NCBI GenBank assembly: GCA_016708265.1
Contig: JADJGA010000012.1
Coordinates: forward strand, 717,001 to 781,000
Length of the DNA: 64,000 bases
From: Saprospiraceae bacterium
Lineage (GTDB): Bacteria > Bacteroidota > Bacteroidia > Chitinophagales > Saprospiraceae
Direction: 5' to 3'
A program made the translations under genes and the position numbers. The notes below the pieces were generated by a model that saw nothing but the letters and a program-made list of their open reading frames with translations, was not told where the DNA came from and made no database searches. Positions 36,252 to 46,763 of this stretch are shown piece by piece. Every line of letters starts with the position of its first letter. Within the stretch, counting starts at the first letter, position 1.

Positions 36252-39200
36252 TTACCTTCTTACCTCAACCCATCCGGCTTTCTGCCTGCAAAATATAGTA
36301 TTATCATACATAGATTCACTGAACTGAACCGGCAGATAATAATAGCCAGGATATGTAGCTATCAATGGTATTTCAATTCTGGTGCCGGATCCGTACAAAT
36401 TAAAGAATGAATATACCCTGTCATCCCTGATGTCCTGATAATTTATGTCAGTATTTTTATTCTCGGCTCCTGACATTCTCCAGTTCAGTATCTCCCATCC
36501 TGAAGGGAATACCTGGTTAAGTGCCATATTCCTGTAATCTTTGATCCCATTATTGCCGGTTATTGTGACTATTGCTTTGAATTCCGTGCCCATTTTCAGA
36601 TTTGAAATATCAATTGCTTTGTTATCTTTATCAGTATAAGCAATTTTCATATTCAGGTTTGAACTTTGATCTTCTCCCGATTCCTGCTTAGCTTTGCCGG
36701 ACGATACTACATTGATGAACAAAGGAGAATTAGTGTTTTTGTTATTCACTGTTATTTCTCCCATATTGGCTTCATTGTAGCTTAGAGTATAAATGCTTTT
36801 CTGTGATTTTACAGCCTTAGTCTTGCCTCCAACTGTAACTGAGAAATCAAGTCCCTTGCTGTTTTTGCTAATATAGTCATTAAGTGCTATCAGCACATAG
36901 GCTGTTTCCTGTGTGCAGTACCAGCTTTTTTTGAATCTGTTGATTATATCCCTTGCCAGATCAACAGAAGCATCGGGTTTATTTAATGCCTGGCTTAGCA
37001 AAAGCAATACACTGTAGTCCCTGAGTGCAGTACCGTAAGTGTAATAAACGTCTGTATAATCCCTGATTTCATTTTTTCCTTTAGCATAGAGCTTGTTTGC
37101 TGCTTCATTGTTGCCTGAATATGCGTATGCAAGTGCAAGGTACCAGCGGGCAACTGTCGGGATACTATTAATGTTGTAAATGAAATTCATCCCTGAGCGG
37201 TTTGGTTTGCCTGCCTTGGACAATACCATCAATGCGTAAGTTCGTTGTGTTATGAAAAAGCCTTCTTTTGTATCCAGTTTTGACCCTGCAATTTTCTCAA
37301 GGTAATTTAAACCATTTTCTAGCACCGGTGATGTGTTATATCCCTGTTTTTTTGCTTCAAGAAGAAAATGTACGGCATATACTGAGCCCCAGTTGTCAGC
37401 CTCAAATCCTCCCGGCCAATAGCTGAAGCCTCCGCTTTTGATCTGGAATGATTTTAGCCTGTCTATGGTCTTTATAATGATCTGATTGATTTTGTCAGCT
37501 CTTTCAGGTGGCATTTCCATAATATTCTTAAGGTTTACCAGCGGGAATGCAGTTGATGTAGTCTGTTCGATACATCCGTAAGGATAATGCAGCAGGTAAT
37601 GGATTTTGCTTTCGAGTTCGAGTTTTGGCATAACACTGAATTCGATCTGGGCTGAATTACTTCCGGGAGTACCGATTTTTTCAATATTTACCACAGACTT
37701 CTGACCGCTTTTAATACTGCTTGATTTGACAGATTTAATAAATGGATTTGGATTTTCAACTTTAATCTCAATTTTCTGGTTTGCAGAAAATGACCCGGAG
37801 CTTGCTTTTAGTTCCAGAGTTCCGGTACCTTCTTTATCTCTGACTTTAAGTTTCATATATGCTATTTTCTCGCCTGGTTTTTCAAAGCTGAGACTTGTAT
37901 TTTTTACACCTATCAGATCAAACAGATTGTTGTTGATCAATGTAAGGTCAACATTTTTGATTGCTTTATTAGTTGAAAAAACAGTTACCGGCAGTTCAAA
38001 GATCTCTCCCGGGGATAGTACCCTCGGAGCTGTAAGAAGCATCATCAGGTCACTTTTAACAGGAATTGTTTTTTCAGCATTACCGTAATCTTTATCTCCG
38101 GAAGCTACAACCATAACCCTTACCGATCCGGAATAATTCTGCATTTTCAATTTATGTGTTGCTGTTTTTCCTTTTTCAAGGTAAAACGGGCCTAAAGCTG
38201 TTACTACGGGCTTAAACCTGTTGGCTTTTTTGCCATCTGCAGATGGACTGCTATCAGTATCACCTCCCAGGCTGAGAATCTTATCGAAGAATCCAGGTTC
38301 ATTCTGGACTATATAATTATATACATCCCAGGTACTTACAGTTGAAGCGAATTTGGCAAAGAAATGATCGTATGGTGACGGAGTTTTAAATCTTGTAAGG
38401 TCAAGCAATCCGTCATCTACAATAGCAAGTGTGTAAGACATGGATCTTTTATTTTTTTCACTGACTTTGATCTCATAATTGGCATTTGGCTTGATAATAT
38501 CTGGTGCATTTACAACCGGTAAAAGCTTTCTTGCCGGATCTGTTACTTTGACAGGTATTATGCCATACCTTCTTATTGGAACATCACTTTCTTTATTTCT
38601 GATTGGCTTAAAGACAGAAACATGAATGTAAGCATATGGGAACATCCATTTCTCAATATCCAGATTATAGGTAAAAACATCAGTTTTTGAGGTTTGCCAG
38701 ATGGTTTTCTTAATAGATTCAGAATCTTCTATAGCAATGAATATCCTGTTTCCTTTACCGGCCGGGATACTTATTTTTGCCTTTTCCCCTGCCAGATACT
38801 CTTCTTTGTCAACATCAAATTTCAGTTTGCTGGCAAAATCTTTGTTGTCTGTATCATCACCTCCAAAGAAACCCGTATAAAAAAGTACTCCTGATCCATG
38901 TCCGGATTTTTCGTCTTTTACTCTCAGGAAGTAAGCACCTTCGTCCTGTACTTTCAGTTTTATTTCTGCTTTACCATTAGCATCAGTTGTTGCAAAAAGT
39001 GTTTTAAAGGGTGTAATACTCAGATCAGACAGGTAATTTGCAACATAATTATCGCTGTCATCCCACCACCATCTCCATTGAGCATTGTAGACCATTGCAG
39101 TCACTTTCCTGTTGGCAACTGGTTTGCCATCTTTTGTCAGCACAATTATAGGTATCTTTGTTTCCTCACCTGACTTAAGTCCCTCTGATCCCCAGTTATT

Positions 39201-41744
39201 TTTGGGGAATCTGATTCCGACATATTCATCATATGGAGAAATGGTTTTAGTGAAATTATCAGAACTGTATTCACCTGATTTTTCAAATGCTTTTACCATA
39301 AAAGCTGCTGACAGCATCCCGGGATATGATATCTTATTGTCAAAATTCAGCTTAAATTCAGCGTTTCCCTCCTCATCCAGCGGACCTTCAAATACTGTCT
39401 GCTCTGTATTGGAGAAATTGCTTGCGAGGTCATCAAATACGTAGGATTCAAATGATTTAAATGTTGTTTCCTTTTTCTTCAGGAATAAGTTAATCGTCGC
39501 ACTTGAACCGGAAGGAGACAGTCCGTTCAGGTATTTTACATCGATTTTACCCTCTTCATTCAAAGACAGTTTTTCTTTTTGCCTGAAGTCAACTTTGATT
39601 TTCATCCTGTTTGGTTTGACAGTTTCGATTTTTATCCTTTCAGTAAATACCATATTGCCAATTGTGACTTTTGCCAGCCAGTTGCCTGTCGGATCATTTT
39701 GATTTGTCCTGCAGTTGAAATTGTAGATTGAGCCTACCGGTCTTGAACTTACCTTTTTCAGATAGCTTTTGCCAAGAGGATCAAAAAGTTCAAATTGAAC
39801 AGGATGATCGGCTGGCAGATCTGTAGATGATCTCTTCAGCACGAAATTTAAAAACAATGAATCTCCAGGTCTCCAGACTCCGCGTTCACCATAGATATAC
39901 CCATCAAGCCCTTTGTTAAGCTTTTTGCCTGCAATGTCAAATTCACTTACGGAAAGTGACCTGGCTTCACTTAAATCTATGTAAGCAAAATCATTGCCTT
40001 TTTTAGCAATTATAAAATATGGTTTTTTGTCTTTAAAATCGAATACGGCAATTCCGTTATTGTCAGTGGATTTTTCTTCAATAAGCTGCTGTGAGAATGT
40101 GTAGCATTTAATATCTGCATTTCCGACTGGCTGTGCTGTAAGAAGATCGTTCAGAATGACCATTACGGAATTTTTATTGACAGATTTTGCTGTGATTCCA
40201 AGATTTGAAGCCAGGATATTTTTCTGAATAAAATTTCTTGTTGTGTAATACAAAGGATAACAAGGGTCCTTTTCATGCTCCCATTCATATCCGCTGTACC
40301 AGTACCAGTCCTGCCAGATAGACTTCTGATTATCCTCATCCTGTTCAGGTTCTTTATCGAGTCCGGTCGAACTGAACAGGTCATCATGATCATCTTCACA
40401 TTGGAAATCAGTATATGATTTTCTGAACCCTACCTTCACATTGTATATTGCACCTTTATCAGTTTTTATGAATTTTGAAAGGTCAATTGAGTATTTTTTC
40501 CATTTGAACATGTCGATTTTGGTCCCTGGTTCAGCTAAATTCACTTTCTTCTGAAAAACTATATCTGAAATTTCAGCAGGGATATAATCAGAATTCATTG
40601 CATTGTAATGCAAAAACTGCATGATATTGTTTGCATATACCTTTCTTATCTCAATGTCAACAGCCCGCAGATTGATAGCTTCAAAAGCAAAGTTGATACT
40701 ACCTTCATTTGGGGTTATGATCCCATTGTCAATAAGTTTCAGTTTAGGGAACGGGGGAGTGATATAAATACTGGCAACAATCTCTTTATCAAGTTTTTTA
40801 TTTTCGATATTTAAAAGGTTTTTACCAATTCTCACATCGAAATTTCCATTCAGATAATTATTGAATTCGAGGTCGATTATATTGTTCCTTATGATAAATT
40901 TTGGTTTTTCTTCTGTTTTTTCAGTTACAACAACACTCCCTATATCCTGGGTTCTATTGAGCTGGTCTGAAAATATCAGGCTAATTATTGTAGGAGTGCT
41001 TGATTTGACCGCATAATTCATGAATTTAAAGTCTCCGATTGCAGGTATCTCAAACTGAGTCTGTCCATTATCTTCACTTCCTATTGTTTTACCTTCCCAT
41101 GATACAGAAAGCGTTTTTTCTTCATTGCCTCTTTTTATATTGCTGATCACAAAATTGATGGTTTTTTTATCCAGATAATTATATTCTGCTTCCGGAGAGG
41201 TTTCACCATCCATATTTAACTTAAGTATGTTTTTAAAATCGGTTTCAGGTATTGAATCATTCGATGAAATAGTTCCGTTAAGAGAATAGACATCATTGGA
41301 AACAGCCACCAATTCTCCGAATTCTACATTTATATGAAGAGGTACTGTGGTGAATTCGAAAGAAAATATCTTATCCTTACCCTTATAATTTTTGAATATC
41401 CTGTCTAGGTCCAGTTCGACAGTGTATTTTGTATTTGGCTGCAGGCTTTTGGGGATAAACTGTAGCATGCGGTTTCCAGACCATAACAACTGGCCTTCAG
41501 TGCCAGGATTTAAACTAAAATAGTCCTGAGTTTCAATTTCAGAATCGAAAAGTTCAGCATCAGCATCCTTAGTGAATGTGACAAAAATTGGAGCATCGGT
41601 ATTGATAGTACCTTGGGTGAAATCCGAAATAACATCTGGTTTTATCAGGTTGCCCGAACTATCTCTGCCGGATTTGCATGAAAAAATTATTATGCTTATC
41701 AGAGAGTAAAATAAAAATGCTGATGGTTTGATTGCGATTTTCAT
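36252..41744 (-). CDS. Alpha-2-macroglobulin family lipoprotein
   Basis: An 1830-residue secreted lipoprotein (lipobox ISIIIFSC near residue 23). It has MG-type beta domains through the first half, a macroglobulin core (GYIYGERGVWRPGDS), and a thioester-type CIEQ motif (YGCIEQTTSTAFP, cysteine at about residue 1391) followed by a helical thioester-domain repeat region. The family traps proteases or protects the periplasm. The usual partner PbpC is not adjacent. It is a single-gene unit with normal length. Confidence 0.9.
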   Translation of the reverse strand: MKIAIKPSAFLFYSLISIIIFSCKSGRDSSGNLIKPDVISDFTQGTINTDAPIFVTFTKDADAELFDSEIETQDYFSLNPGTEGQLLWSGNRMLQFIPKSLQPNTKYTVELDLDRIFKNYKGKDKIFSFEFTTVPLHINVEFGELVAVSNDVYSLNGTISSNDSIPETDFKNILKLNMDGETSPEAEYNYLDKKTINFVISNIKRGNEEKTLSVSWEGKTIGSEDNGQTQFEIPAIGDFKFMNYAVKSSTPTIISLIFSDQLNRTQDIGSVVVTEKTEEKPKFIIRNNIIDLEFNNYLNGNFDVRIGKNLLNIENKKLDKEIVASIYITPPFPKLKLIDNGIITPNEGSINFAFEAINLRAVDIEIRKVYANNIMQFLHYNAMNSDYIPAEISDIVFQKKVNLAEPGTKIDMFKWKKYSIDLSKFIKTDKGAIYNVKVGFRKSYTDFQCEDDHDDLFSSTGLDKEPEQDEDNQKSIWQDWYWYSGYEWEHEKDPCYPLYYTTRNFIQKNILASNLGITAKSVNKNSVMVILNDLLTAQPVGNADIKCYTFSQQLIEEKSTDNNGIAVFDFKDKKPYFIIAKKGNDFAYIDLSEARSLSVSEFDIAGKKLNKGLDGYIYGERGVWRPGDSLFLNFVLKRSSTDLPADHPVQFELFDPLGKSYLKKVSSRPVGSIYNFNCRTNQNDPTGNWLAKVTIGNMVFTERIKIETVKPNRMKIKVDFRQKEKLSLNEEGKIDVKYLNGLSPSGSSATINLFLKKKETTFKSFESYVFDDLASNFSNTEQTVFEGPLDEEGNAEFKLNFDNKISYPGMLSAAFMVKAFEKSGEYSSDNFTKTISPYDEYVGIRFPKNNWGSEGLKSGEETKIPIIVLTKDGKPVANRKVTAMVYNAQWRWWWDDSDNYVANYLSDLSITPFKTLFATTDANGKAEIKLKVQDEGAYFLRVKDEKSGHGSGVLFYTGFFGGDDTDNKDFASKLKFDVDKEEYLAGEKAKISIPAGKGNRIFIAIEDSESIKKTIWQTSKTDVFTYNLDIEKWMFPYAYIHVSVFKPIRNKESDVPIRRYGIIPVKVTDPARKLLPVVNAPDIIKPNANYEIKVSEKNKRSMSYTLAIVDDGLLDLTRFKTPSPYDHFFAKFASTVSTWDVYNYIVQNEPGFFDKILSLGGDTDSSPSADGKKANRFKPVVTALGPFYLEKGKTATHKLKMQNYSGSVRVMVVASGDKDYGNAEKTIPVKSDLMMLLTAPRVLSPGEIFELPVTVFSTNKAIKNVDLTLINNNLFDLIGVKNTSLSFEKPGEKIAYMKLKVRDKEGTGTLELKASSGSFSANQKIEIKVENPNPFIKSVKSSSIKSGQKSVVNIEKIGTPGSNSAQIEFSVMPKLELESKIHYLLHYPYGCIEQTTSTAFPLVNLKNIMEMPPERADKINQIIIKTIDRLKSFQIKSGGFSYWPGGFEADNWGSVYAVHFLLEAKKQGYNTSPVLENGLNYLEKIAGSKLDTKEGFFITQRTYALMVLSKAGKPNRSGMNFIYNINSIPTVARWYLALAYAYSGNNEAANKLYAKGKNEIRDYTDVYYTYGTALRDYSVLLLLSQALNKPDASVDLARDIINRFKKSWYCTQETAYVLIALNDYISKNSKGLDFSVTVGGKTKAVKSQKSIYTLSYNEANMGEITVNNKNTNSPLFINVVSSGKAKQESGEDQSSNLNMKIAYTDKDNKAIDISNLKMGTEFKAIVTITGNNGIKDYRNMALNQVFPSGWEILNWRMSGAENKNTDINYQDIRDDRVYSFFNLYGSGTRIEIPLIATYPGYYYLPVQFSESMYDNTIFCRQKAGWVEVRR

Positions 41745-42043
41745 GTCAGACTATTTTTGATGTTTAAGAAGGGTTTTTTTATTGAAATAATAATTATGTG
41801 AAATTAAATCAAAAAAGTGTAAACATGAAATTATTTATAATTTATTTTAAAGCAATACTGCTTAAAGCTGAAAAATTTTATAAGATTTTTTCACTCAATG
41901 AGCTCCTTATAAATTTGAAAAGCTTTAATTCTTTATTAGTTTTAGCAATTATTTGATTTACTGATTAGCTAATGAGATGATGTGCTGACTCTATAACTAC
42001 TGAATTACCTGTTGGAGAAAAATCTAAAAAAGAAATGTTTTTT

Positions 42044-42120
42044 TGCCAACAGGGCACACAGACACGAGGTTTTACTAAATAATTCTTTGTGGATCTTCGA
42101 GTCTTCGAGTCTTTGTGGCA
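42044..42120. repeat. Dispersed imperfect palindrome, copy 3
   Basis: Left arm GCCAACAGGGCACACAGACACGAGG and right arm CTTTGTGGATCTTCGAGTCTTCGAGTCTTTGTGGC. It belongs to the same family as 1401-1495 and 18649-18679. The rest of 41745-42276 is AT-rich without a gene. Confidence 0.55.
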
Positions 42121-42276
42121 GAAAAAATCCTGCAAAACAGATAGTGTCAAAATGAGATTTTTACACTAAGTGGCTATAAATAAAAGTGTTAAATTTTTTG
42201 GAAAATTGATTTAATTTTTAGGATTGCTAAATGGATAAATAGAATGTTGTGATTGAGCCGAATCTTATAGCCACAA

Positions 42277-42309
42277 AAAAAGGGAAGCCTGTTCAGTACT
42301 TCCCTTTTT
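42277..42309 (-). terminator. Terminator downstream of tRNA-Glu
   Basis: AAAAAGGGAAG (42277-42287) pairs perfectly with CTTCCCTTTTT (42299-42309). On the minus strand the stem is followed by a T-run. It starts 9 bp after the tRNA end and could also act in the other direction. Confidence 0.8.
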
Positions 42310-42317
42310 GTTATCAG

Positions 42318-42389
42318 CAGCCCGTAGGGGATTTGAACCCCTGCTACCAGGATGAAAACCTGGCGTCCTAACCCCTAGACGAACGGGCC
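42318..42389 (-). tRNA. tRNA-Glu (TTC)
   Basis: The minus strand reads GGCCCGTTCGTCTAGGGG..., with an anticodon stem CCAGG / CCTGG around the loop TTTTCAT, so the anticodon is TTC. The T arm is GCAGGGGTTCAAATCCCCT and the acceptor end ACGGGCT. The CCA is not encoded. A good promoter lies just upstream and a terminator just downstream. Confidence 0.95.
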
Positions 42390-42406
42390 TAATTTCAAAA
42401 GATTTG

Positions 42407-42436
42407 CAAAGATAAAAAGCTTTTTTGAAAAACAAA
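42407..42436 (-). promoter_or_regulatory. Promoter of tRNA-Glu
   Basis: On the minus strand TTTG (complement of 42433-42436) and TATCTTTG (complement of 42407-42414) are separated by 18 bp. The tRNA 5' end follows 17 bp after the -7 box. Confidence 0.7.
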
Positions 42437-42475
42437 AAAGATTGCAAAGAAAAATTTAAAAAAAAATTGTTTTTA

Positions 42476-44122
42476 TCACATCAGACTCTTGAGAAAGCTC
42501 TTTCTGCTGCTGTATGCTTCAAATAGATCCTTTTCAATATTGAATGACATCTTTTTTGCTCCGATTCCCCTGAGATGTGTCAGAAGATTTTTAACTACCG
42601 AAACGCTTTTCTCTCCAAAATGTATGTCAAGATACGAGTGTATATATGTGGTATAGAGTTTTTCCAGAGCAGTTTCATCATTTTCCAGAATTTCAATTTC
42701 ATATTTCTGAATCAGGGAAATATCATTTTTTTCAAAAAGATGATTTACAAGTTCTTCATAATTCTTCACCATCAGCCACCATGCAAGTATATCCTCTTCT
42801 TCTGCTTTGGTCTTTATAATTTCACTCAATTTTTCTACAACATCGGCAGAAAAACTTGGAATGCACTTGTGAGTTCGCTTGATAAACCTGAAATCAAGAG
42901 TGCTTTCATAAATCGAATGAGTAAGAAAACCTACTCTCTCACAGTCATTGATGGAGATGGAAATCCTGAGCTGACTTTCCAGAAACAGCCTCTTACTTAT
43001 TTTCTCCTTTGAATACAATTCGGTAAGCAATTCGTCAAGCTCATTTGTATATCCTTCATTTAACATTGAAAGTGCAATGTCCATAAAATCACTGAGGTCT
43101 TTAAAATTTATTTCATACCAGTCCTCTTCGAGGAAATTCATTTTCTTTTTGAGGCCTATATAAAATGCCATAAAATACTTCCTGGCATCATCATCCCTGA
43201 TCACCTGCAATTTAATTCTTAAAACCTCTACAAAATTGTGAACGTCCTCCCTCAGGGGCTTTGATGATAGAAACAGGTGTATAAGGTCACTCTTGCTCTG
43301 ATAAAAATAATAAGATTTGCCAAGCATCTCATATATGAAATCATACTGCCTCGATTTGAGTTCAGGAGCAATCTCCCCTTCAAAAATCAGACTTAATGAA
43401 TCGTGAGCATCATTCATCAGATTGGCAAGCTGTTCATTGTTGTTTTTATTGTTGGCATACGACAGTTTATTGATCAAATGTCTTATTATATTGAAAGCAT
43501 CGGTATATTTTTTTAGGCTTATTTCATCCTTAAATCTGTTCAGAAGGTCTTTGGCAATGTCGATCAGCAATGAGATCTGCTGCCGGCTGAATTTAATATC
43601 AATATCTGATGATGGCGGAAGTACTTCATCCAAAAGTTTGCCATAAGGATTGTCCAGCTCTTTACTATTTAAACGGTTCAGGAAAAAAGCTTCGAACATC
43701 AGCCTGAAATTCTTGTCTTTCATAGCATAGGCAGAAAGAAAGTTTACAAGCTCATTTTTGTCGAGAATATTCAGGATCTCATTGAATAAGTCATTGGTCT
43801 CTTTTTTTCTGGCAGGCCGTTTTATTATTTCCTTATCTTCAAATTTAAGAGCTATTTTCCTTATTTCAAGAGAAGAAGCTACAATATGAGGACATAATTT
43901 TTTTATCTTGAATTCAGTACAAGTGCAGGCAATGTCAACTATATTGTCTTTGTTGAACCTTATTTCTGTCTTATTTCCATCTTTCATGGTCACAAAGGCT
44001 TTTCCCTTGTATAGCTCCATCACTTTTTCAATTCCCTGATTGTCATATATTTCTTCTCCAAGAACATAAGTGTCTTCGAGAAAAAAACTGTCTAATTTCA
44101 ATAAAGGAATTAATATACGCAT
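42476..44122 (-). CDS. SWIM zinc-finger domain protein
   Basis: A 548-residue protein with an N-terminal SWIM zinc finger (C66-x-C68 ... C77-P-H79, in ACTCTEFKIKKLCPHI). The rest is largely helical without a recognised enzyme domain. SWIM proteins often bind nucleic acid or partner proteins. A possible -7 box TAACTTTG lies at 44149-44156 on the minus strand. The specific role is unknown. Confidence 0.75.
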   Translation of the reverse strand: MRILIPLLKLDSFFLEDTYVLGEEIYDNQGIEKVMELYKGKAFVTMKDGNKTEIRFNKDNIVDIACTCTEFKIKKLCPHIVASSLEIRKIALKFEDKEIIKRPARKKETNDLFNEILNILDKNELVNFLSAYAMKDKNFRLMFEAFFLNRLNSKELDNPYGKLLDEVLPPSSDIDIKFSRQQISLLIDIAKDLLNRFKDEISLKKYTDAFNIIRHLINKLSYANNKNNNEQLANLMNDAHDSLSLIFEGEIAPELKSRQYDFIYEMLGKSYYFYQSKSDLIHLFLSSKPLREDVHNFVEVLRIKLQVIRDDDARKYFMAFYIGLKKKMNFLEEDWYEINFKDLSDFMDIALSMLNEGYTNELDELLTELYSKEKISKRLFLESQLRISISINDCERVGFLTHSIYESTLDFRFIKRTHKCIPSFSADVVEKLSEIIKTKAEEEDILAWWLMVKNYEELVNHLFEKNDISLIQKYEIEILENDETALEKLYTTYIHSYLDIHFGEKSVSVVKNLLTHLRGIGAKKMSFNIEKDLFEAYSSRKSFLKSLM

Positions 44123-44320
44123 ATAATTGTCAAAATGTCGTAAACAGGCAAAGTTAGTTAATTATTTCCGATAATTTATTTAATTGTGCATTTAGTTTTT
44201 TAATATTTATTTTATTTAAATAAGCAATCAGATAATTTGGTTTGATTTTTACGATTTTTCGTGACAATTGAACCGGAATTAAGAGAATTTTTCTATTATT
44301 GCAGTAATTACGATTATCAA

Positions 44321-44944
44321 ATGCAGGTACTAATTGAAAATCAGATTTTTCCACCTATATCGGTCTTTTGTGAACTGATCAAAGCTGATTCAATTCTGAT
44401 CGAAAAACACGACAATTATCAGAAAAGAACCTACAGGAACAGGTTTTTGATTGTTACCCCCCAAGGCAGACACTTGCTCTCTGTTCCTTTGAAAAAAGGT
44501 AAAAACAGTCTTAAATTCACAGATGTGAGAATATCTTATGATGATCTCTGGATTACAACTTTAGGCAATACCTTAAAGACAAATTATGGTTCTGCACCTT
44601 TTTTTCATCATTATTTCAATCCAATCATGGATACTTTCAATAAAAGACCGGTTTTTTTATTTGACCTTAATAATGAACTGAGAAATTATGTATTTAACTG
44701 TTTGAGTATAGAGATTCCGATATTATTTACCCAAGATTACATAAAAACTTACGGCGATGAAACCATGGATTTAAGGAACAGATACTTACCTGTAAAGAAG
44801 AGCGGATACGAAAAAATATTGAGGAGTTACAATCAGGTTTTTGAAGATCATACAGGATTCGTGCCGGATGCAAGTATCATCGATCTCCTGTTTAATACCG
44901 GAAAATATGCGGTAAATTATTTAAGTGATTACCCTTCAAAATGA
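44321..44944 (+). CDS. WbqC-family protein
   Basis: A 207-residue member of the WbqC-like family, found near polysaccharide genes and also alone in Bacteroidota. Typical segments: FPPISVFCELIKADSILIEKHDNYQKRTYRNRF (about residues 9-41), TLKTNYGSAPFFHHYF, and FTQDYIKTYG. The ATG at 44321 gives the usual start of the family; a GTG at 44261 would add 20 residues. The 3' end overlaps the porT 3' end by 16 bp, convergently. Confidence 0.75.
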   Translation: MQVLIENQIFPPISVFCELIKADSILIEKHDNYQKRTYRNRFLIVTPQGRHLLSVPLKKGKNSLKFTDVRISYDDLWITTLGNTLKTNYGSAPFFHHYFNPIMDTFNKRPVFLFDLNNELRNYVFNCLSIEIPILFTQDYIKTYGDETMDLRNRYLPVKKSGYEKILRSYNQVFEDHTGFVPDASIIDLLFNTGKYAVNYLSDYPSK

Positions 44945-45639
44945 AATGAGATCGACAATGCTTTTGATAATATTTTTTCCAAAACCTTTGATTCCTTGAG
45001 TTCTTTATCGTACTGCAGTACATTTCCGATTCCTGTCGATAACTTGATCTCGGGTGAAAAAATAAAATAGGGGAAGAAAAACTGAATACCCCCACCTACC
45101 TCAAAAAGAAAATCATGCGGAGATATCTTTATCAGGTCCTGATTATTCCTGTCGTTGGAATTTGAATTAACATCATAGGTGTATTTTATTCCGGCCAGGA
45201 CAAATGCCCTCATATCATTATATGGCATGGATTTATAACGGGCTATGATCGGAATGTCAATAAATACGGATTCAAATCTCTTGTCCTGCTTTACATTGCC
45301 TGACAGGTCATCGTAATATTCAATTTTTTTATCGGCAAATGAAAAACCCGGAAGAACTCTAAGGTCATAGGTTTCTCCTAATTTCAGATTTACGATCATC
45401 TGTACATGAAATCCAACCCCACTGTTAGGTTCCACAACCAGGTACCGTGATTCATCAATAAAATAATTCGATTTTTTTAAAAAAAGATTTGAATTATCAT
45501 ATCCTAATGAAATTCCAAAATAATATGGTTTTGCTTTGTGATATAGATAATTTATCATGCTTCTCGATCCTCCATATTGCGCAGAAGCATTTAAACCTGT
45601 CAAAAAAATAAAAGTAACTAAAACAAAAAATCTGATCAT
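44929..45639 (-). CDS. porT: PorT-family outer-membrane protein
   Basis: A 236-residue beta-barrel protein with a signal peptide (FFVLVTFIFLTGLNASAQ). The sequence KPYYFGISLGYDNSNL and the gene order ubiE-porT match PorT, a component needed for type IX secretion in Bacteroidota. The start at 45639 overlaps the ubiE stop as ATGA, so translation is coupled. Confidence 0.8.
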   Translation of the reverse strand: MIRFFVLVTFIFLTGLNASAQYGGSRSMINYLYHKAKPYYFGISLGYDNSNLFLKKSNYFIDESRYLVVEPNSGVGFHVQMIVNLKLGETYDLRVLPGFSFADKKIEYYDDLSGNVKQDKRFESVFIDIPIIARYKSMPYNDMRAFVLAGIKYTYDVNSNSNDRNNQDLIKISPHDFLFEVGGGIQFFFPYFIFSPEIKLSTGIGNVLQYDKELKESKVLEKILSKALSISFHFEG

Positions 45640-46376
45640 AACTTTACTCCGTGATATATTGAACAAATTCCAAACGATTGTATTTTGTAATTATTTGATT
45701 TGAATCCGGCTTTATCCATTATTGCCAGAAAATCTTCATAAGCAGGAAATGCCTGCACCGATTCAAACAGGTATCTGTATGCTTTGGGATCTCTTGATGT
45801 CAGCCTGCCTACAATGGGCAATATGAATTTGAAATATAGATTGAAGAAAAACCGGAAAAAAGTGTTTTTTGGCTTGCTGAATTCCAGAATGTAAATATTT
45901 CCACCATTTTTCATCACCCTGTTTGCTTCTGACAATCCCTTTAAGAGATTTTCATAATTTCTAACTCCAAATGCTACTGTTACTGCATCGAAAGTGCTGG
46001 TCTCGAAAGGCATATTCTCCGAATCTCCCTGTATCATCTCAATTTTGACCTGAAGATTTCTTTCAATGATTTTCTTCCTTCCGATGTCAAGCATTCCTCT
46101 TGACAAGTCGAGACCTGTGATTTTTGCTGATGGTATAAATTTTGAGGTCATAATTGCGAGGTCACCCGTTCCGGTAGCCATATCCAGAATACTTGCCGGT
46201 TTGGTCGCAGCAAGCATTGATATCAGGTTTTTCCTCCACTTTCTGTCAATTCCCAGTGACAGCAGATGATTGAGGAAATCATACTTACCAGAAATGTTAT
46301 CAAACATGATCTCTACTTCTTTTTTCTTGCCTTTTCCGGAATTGTAGGGTTTTACTTTTTCAGCTTTATTTTCCAT
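45636..46376 (-). CDS. ubiE: Demethylmenaquinone methyltransferase UbiE/MenG
   Basis: A 246-residue SAM-dependent methyltransferase. It shows MFDNISGKYDFLNHLLSLG, the SAM loop LDMATGTGDLAI, GLDLSRGMLD, and the family segment SRDPKAYRYLFESVQAFP. It performs the last step of menaquinone synthesis. It is coupled with porT. A possible -7 box TACATTTG is at 46394-46401 on the minus strand. Confidence 0.93.
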   Translation of the reverse strand: MENKAEKVKPYNSGKGKKKEVEIMFDNISGKYDFLNHLLSLGIDRKWRKNLISMLAATKPASILDMATGTGDLAIMTSKFIPSAKITGLDLSRGMLDIGRKKIIERNLQVKIEMIQGDSENMPFETSTFDAVTVAFGVRNYENLLKGLSEANRVMKNGGNIYILEFSKPKNTFFRFFFNLYFKFILPIVGRLTSRDPKAYRYLFESVQAFPAYEDFLAIMDKAGFKSNNYKIQSFGICSIYHGVKL

Positions 46377-46447
46377 TTTTGAATTTGAAGCTGCAAATGT
46401 AGGGAATTTATTTAATTTCAGTAATCGTTTGAGAAAATAACTTAGCC

Positions 46448-46763
46448 CTGTTCAACACATAAAAACTTGTGATTATGTATCTTGTTTATCCTCATCTCCC
46501 GGCCCCTTCTACTTTAAATGACTTTAAACTTTAGAAAAGTTCCAAACTTTTCTAAAGTTCGATAAATCTTTAGTTTAAAGGAGACGGGGAGACATTATCC
46601 GATAAAAAAACATAAGAATTTCTTTAGTGCCGACTAAAAAAAAGTCCCTCTCCTTTTTGGGGAAAAGCTCTCAAGTGGTTTTTTGTTAATAAAAAGGAAA
46701 GGGATTTAGGGTGAGGATTTAGATGGAGCGACAGGATTTAGGGCGACGTTCAGGGTGTTGAAC
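46448..46763. repeat. Nested palindromic repeat region
   Basis: A gene-free stretch with nested symmetry. Outer arms are GTTCAACAC (46450-46458) and GTGTTGAAC (46755-46763). Inside is a perfect 15-bp hairpin AACTTTAGAAAAGTT / AACTTTTCTAAAGTT (46527-46559) enclosed by CTCATCTCCCGGCCCC and GGAGACGGGGAGA. A second set pairs TCCCTCTCCTTTTT with AAAAAGGAAAGGGA. The rest of 46377-47063 holds no gene. Confidence 0.65.
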
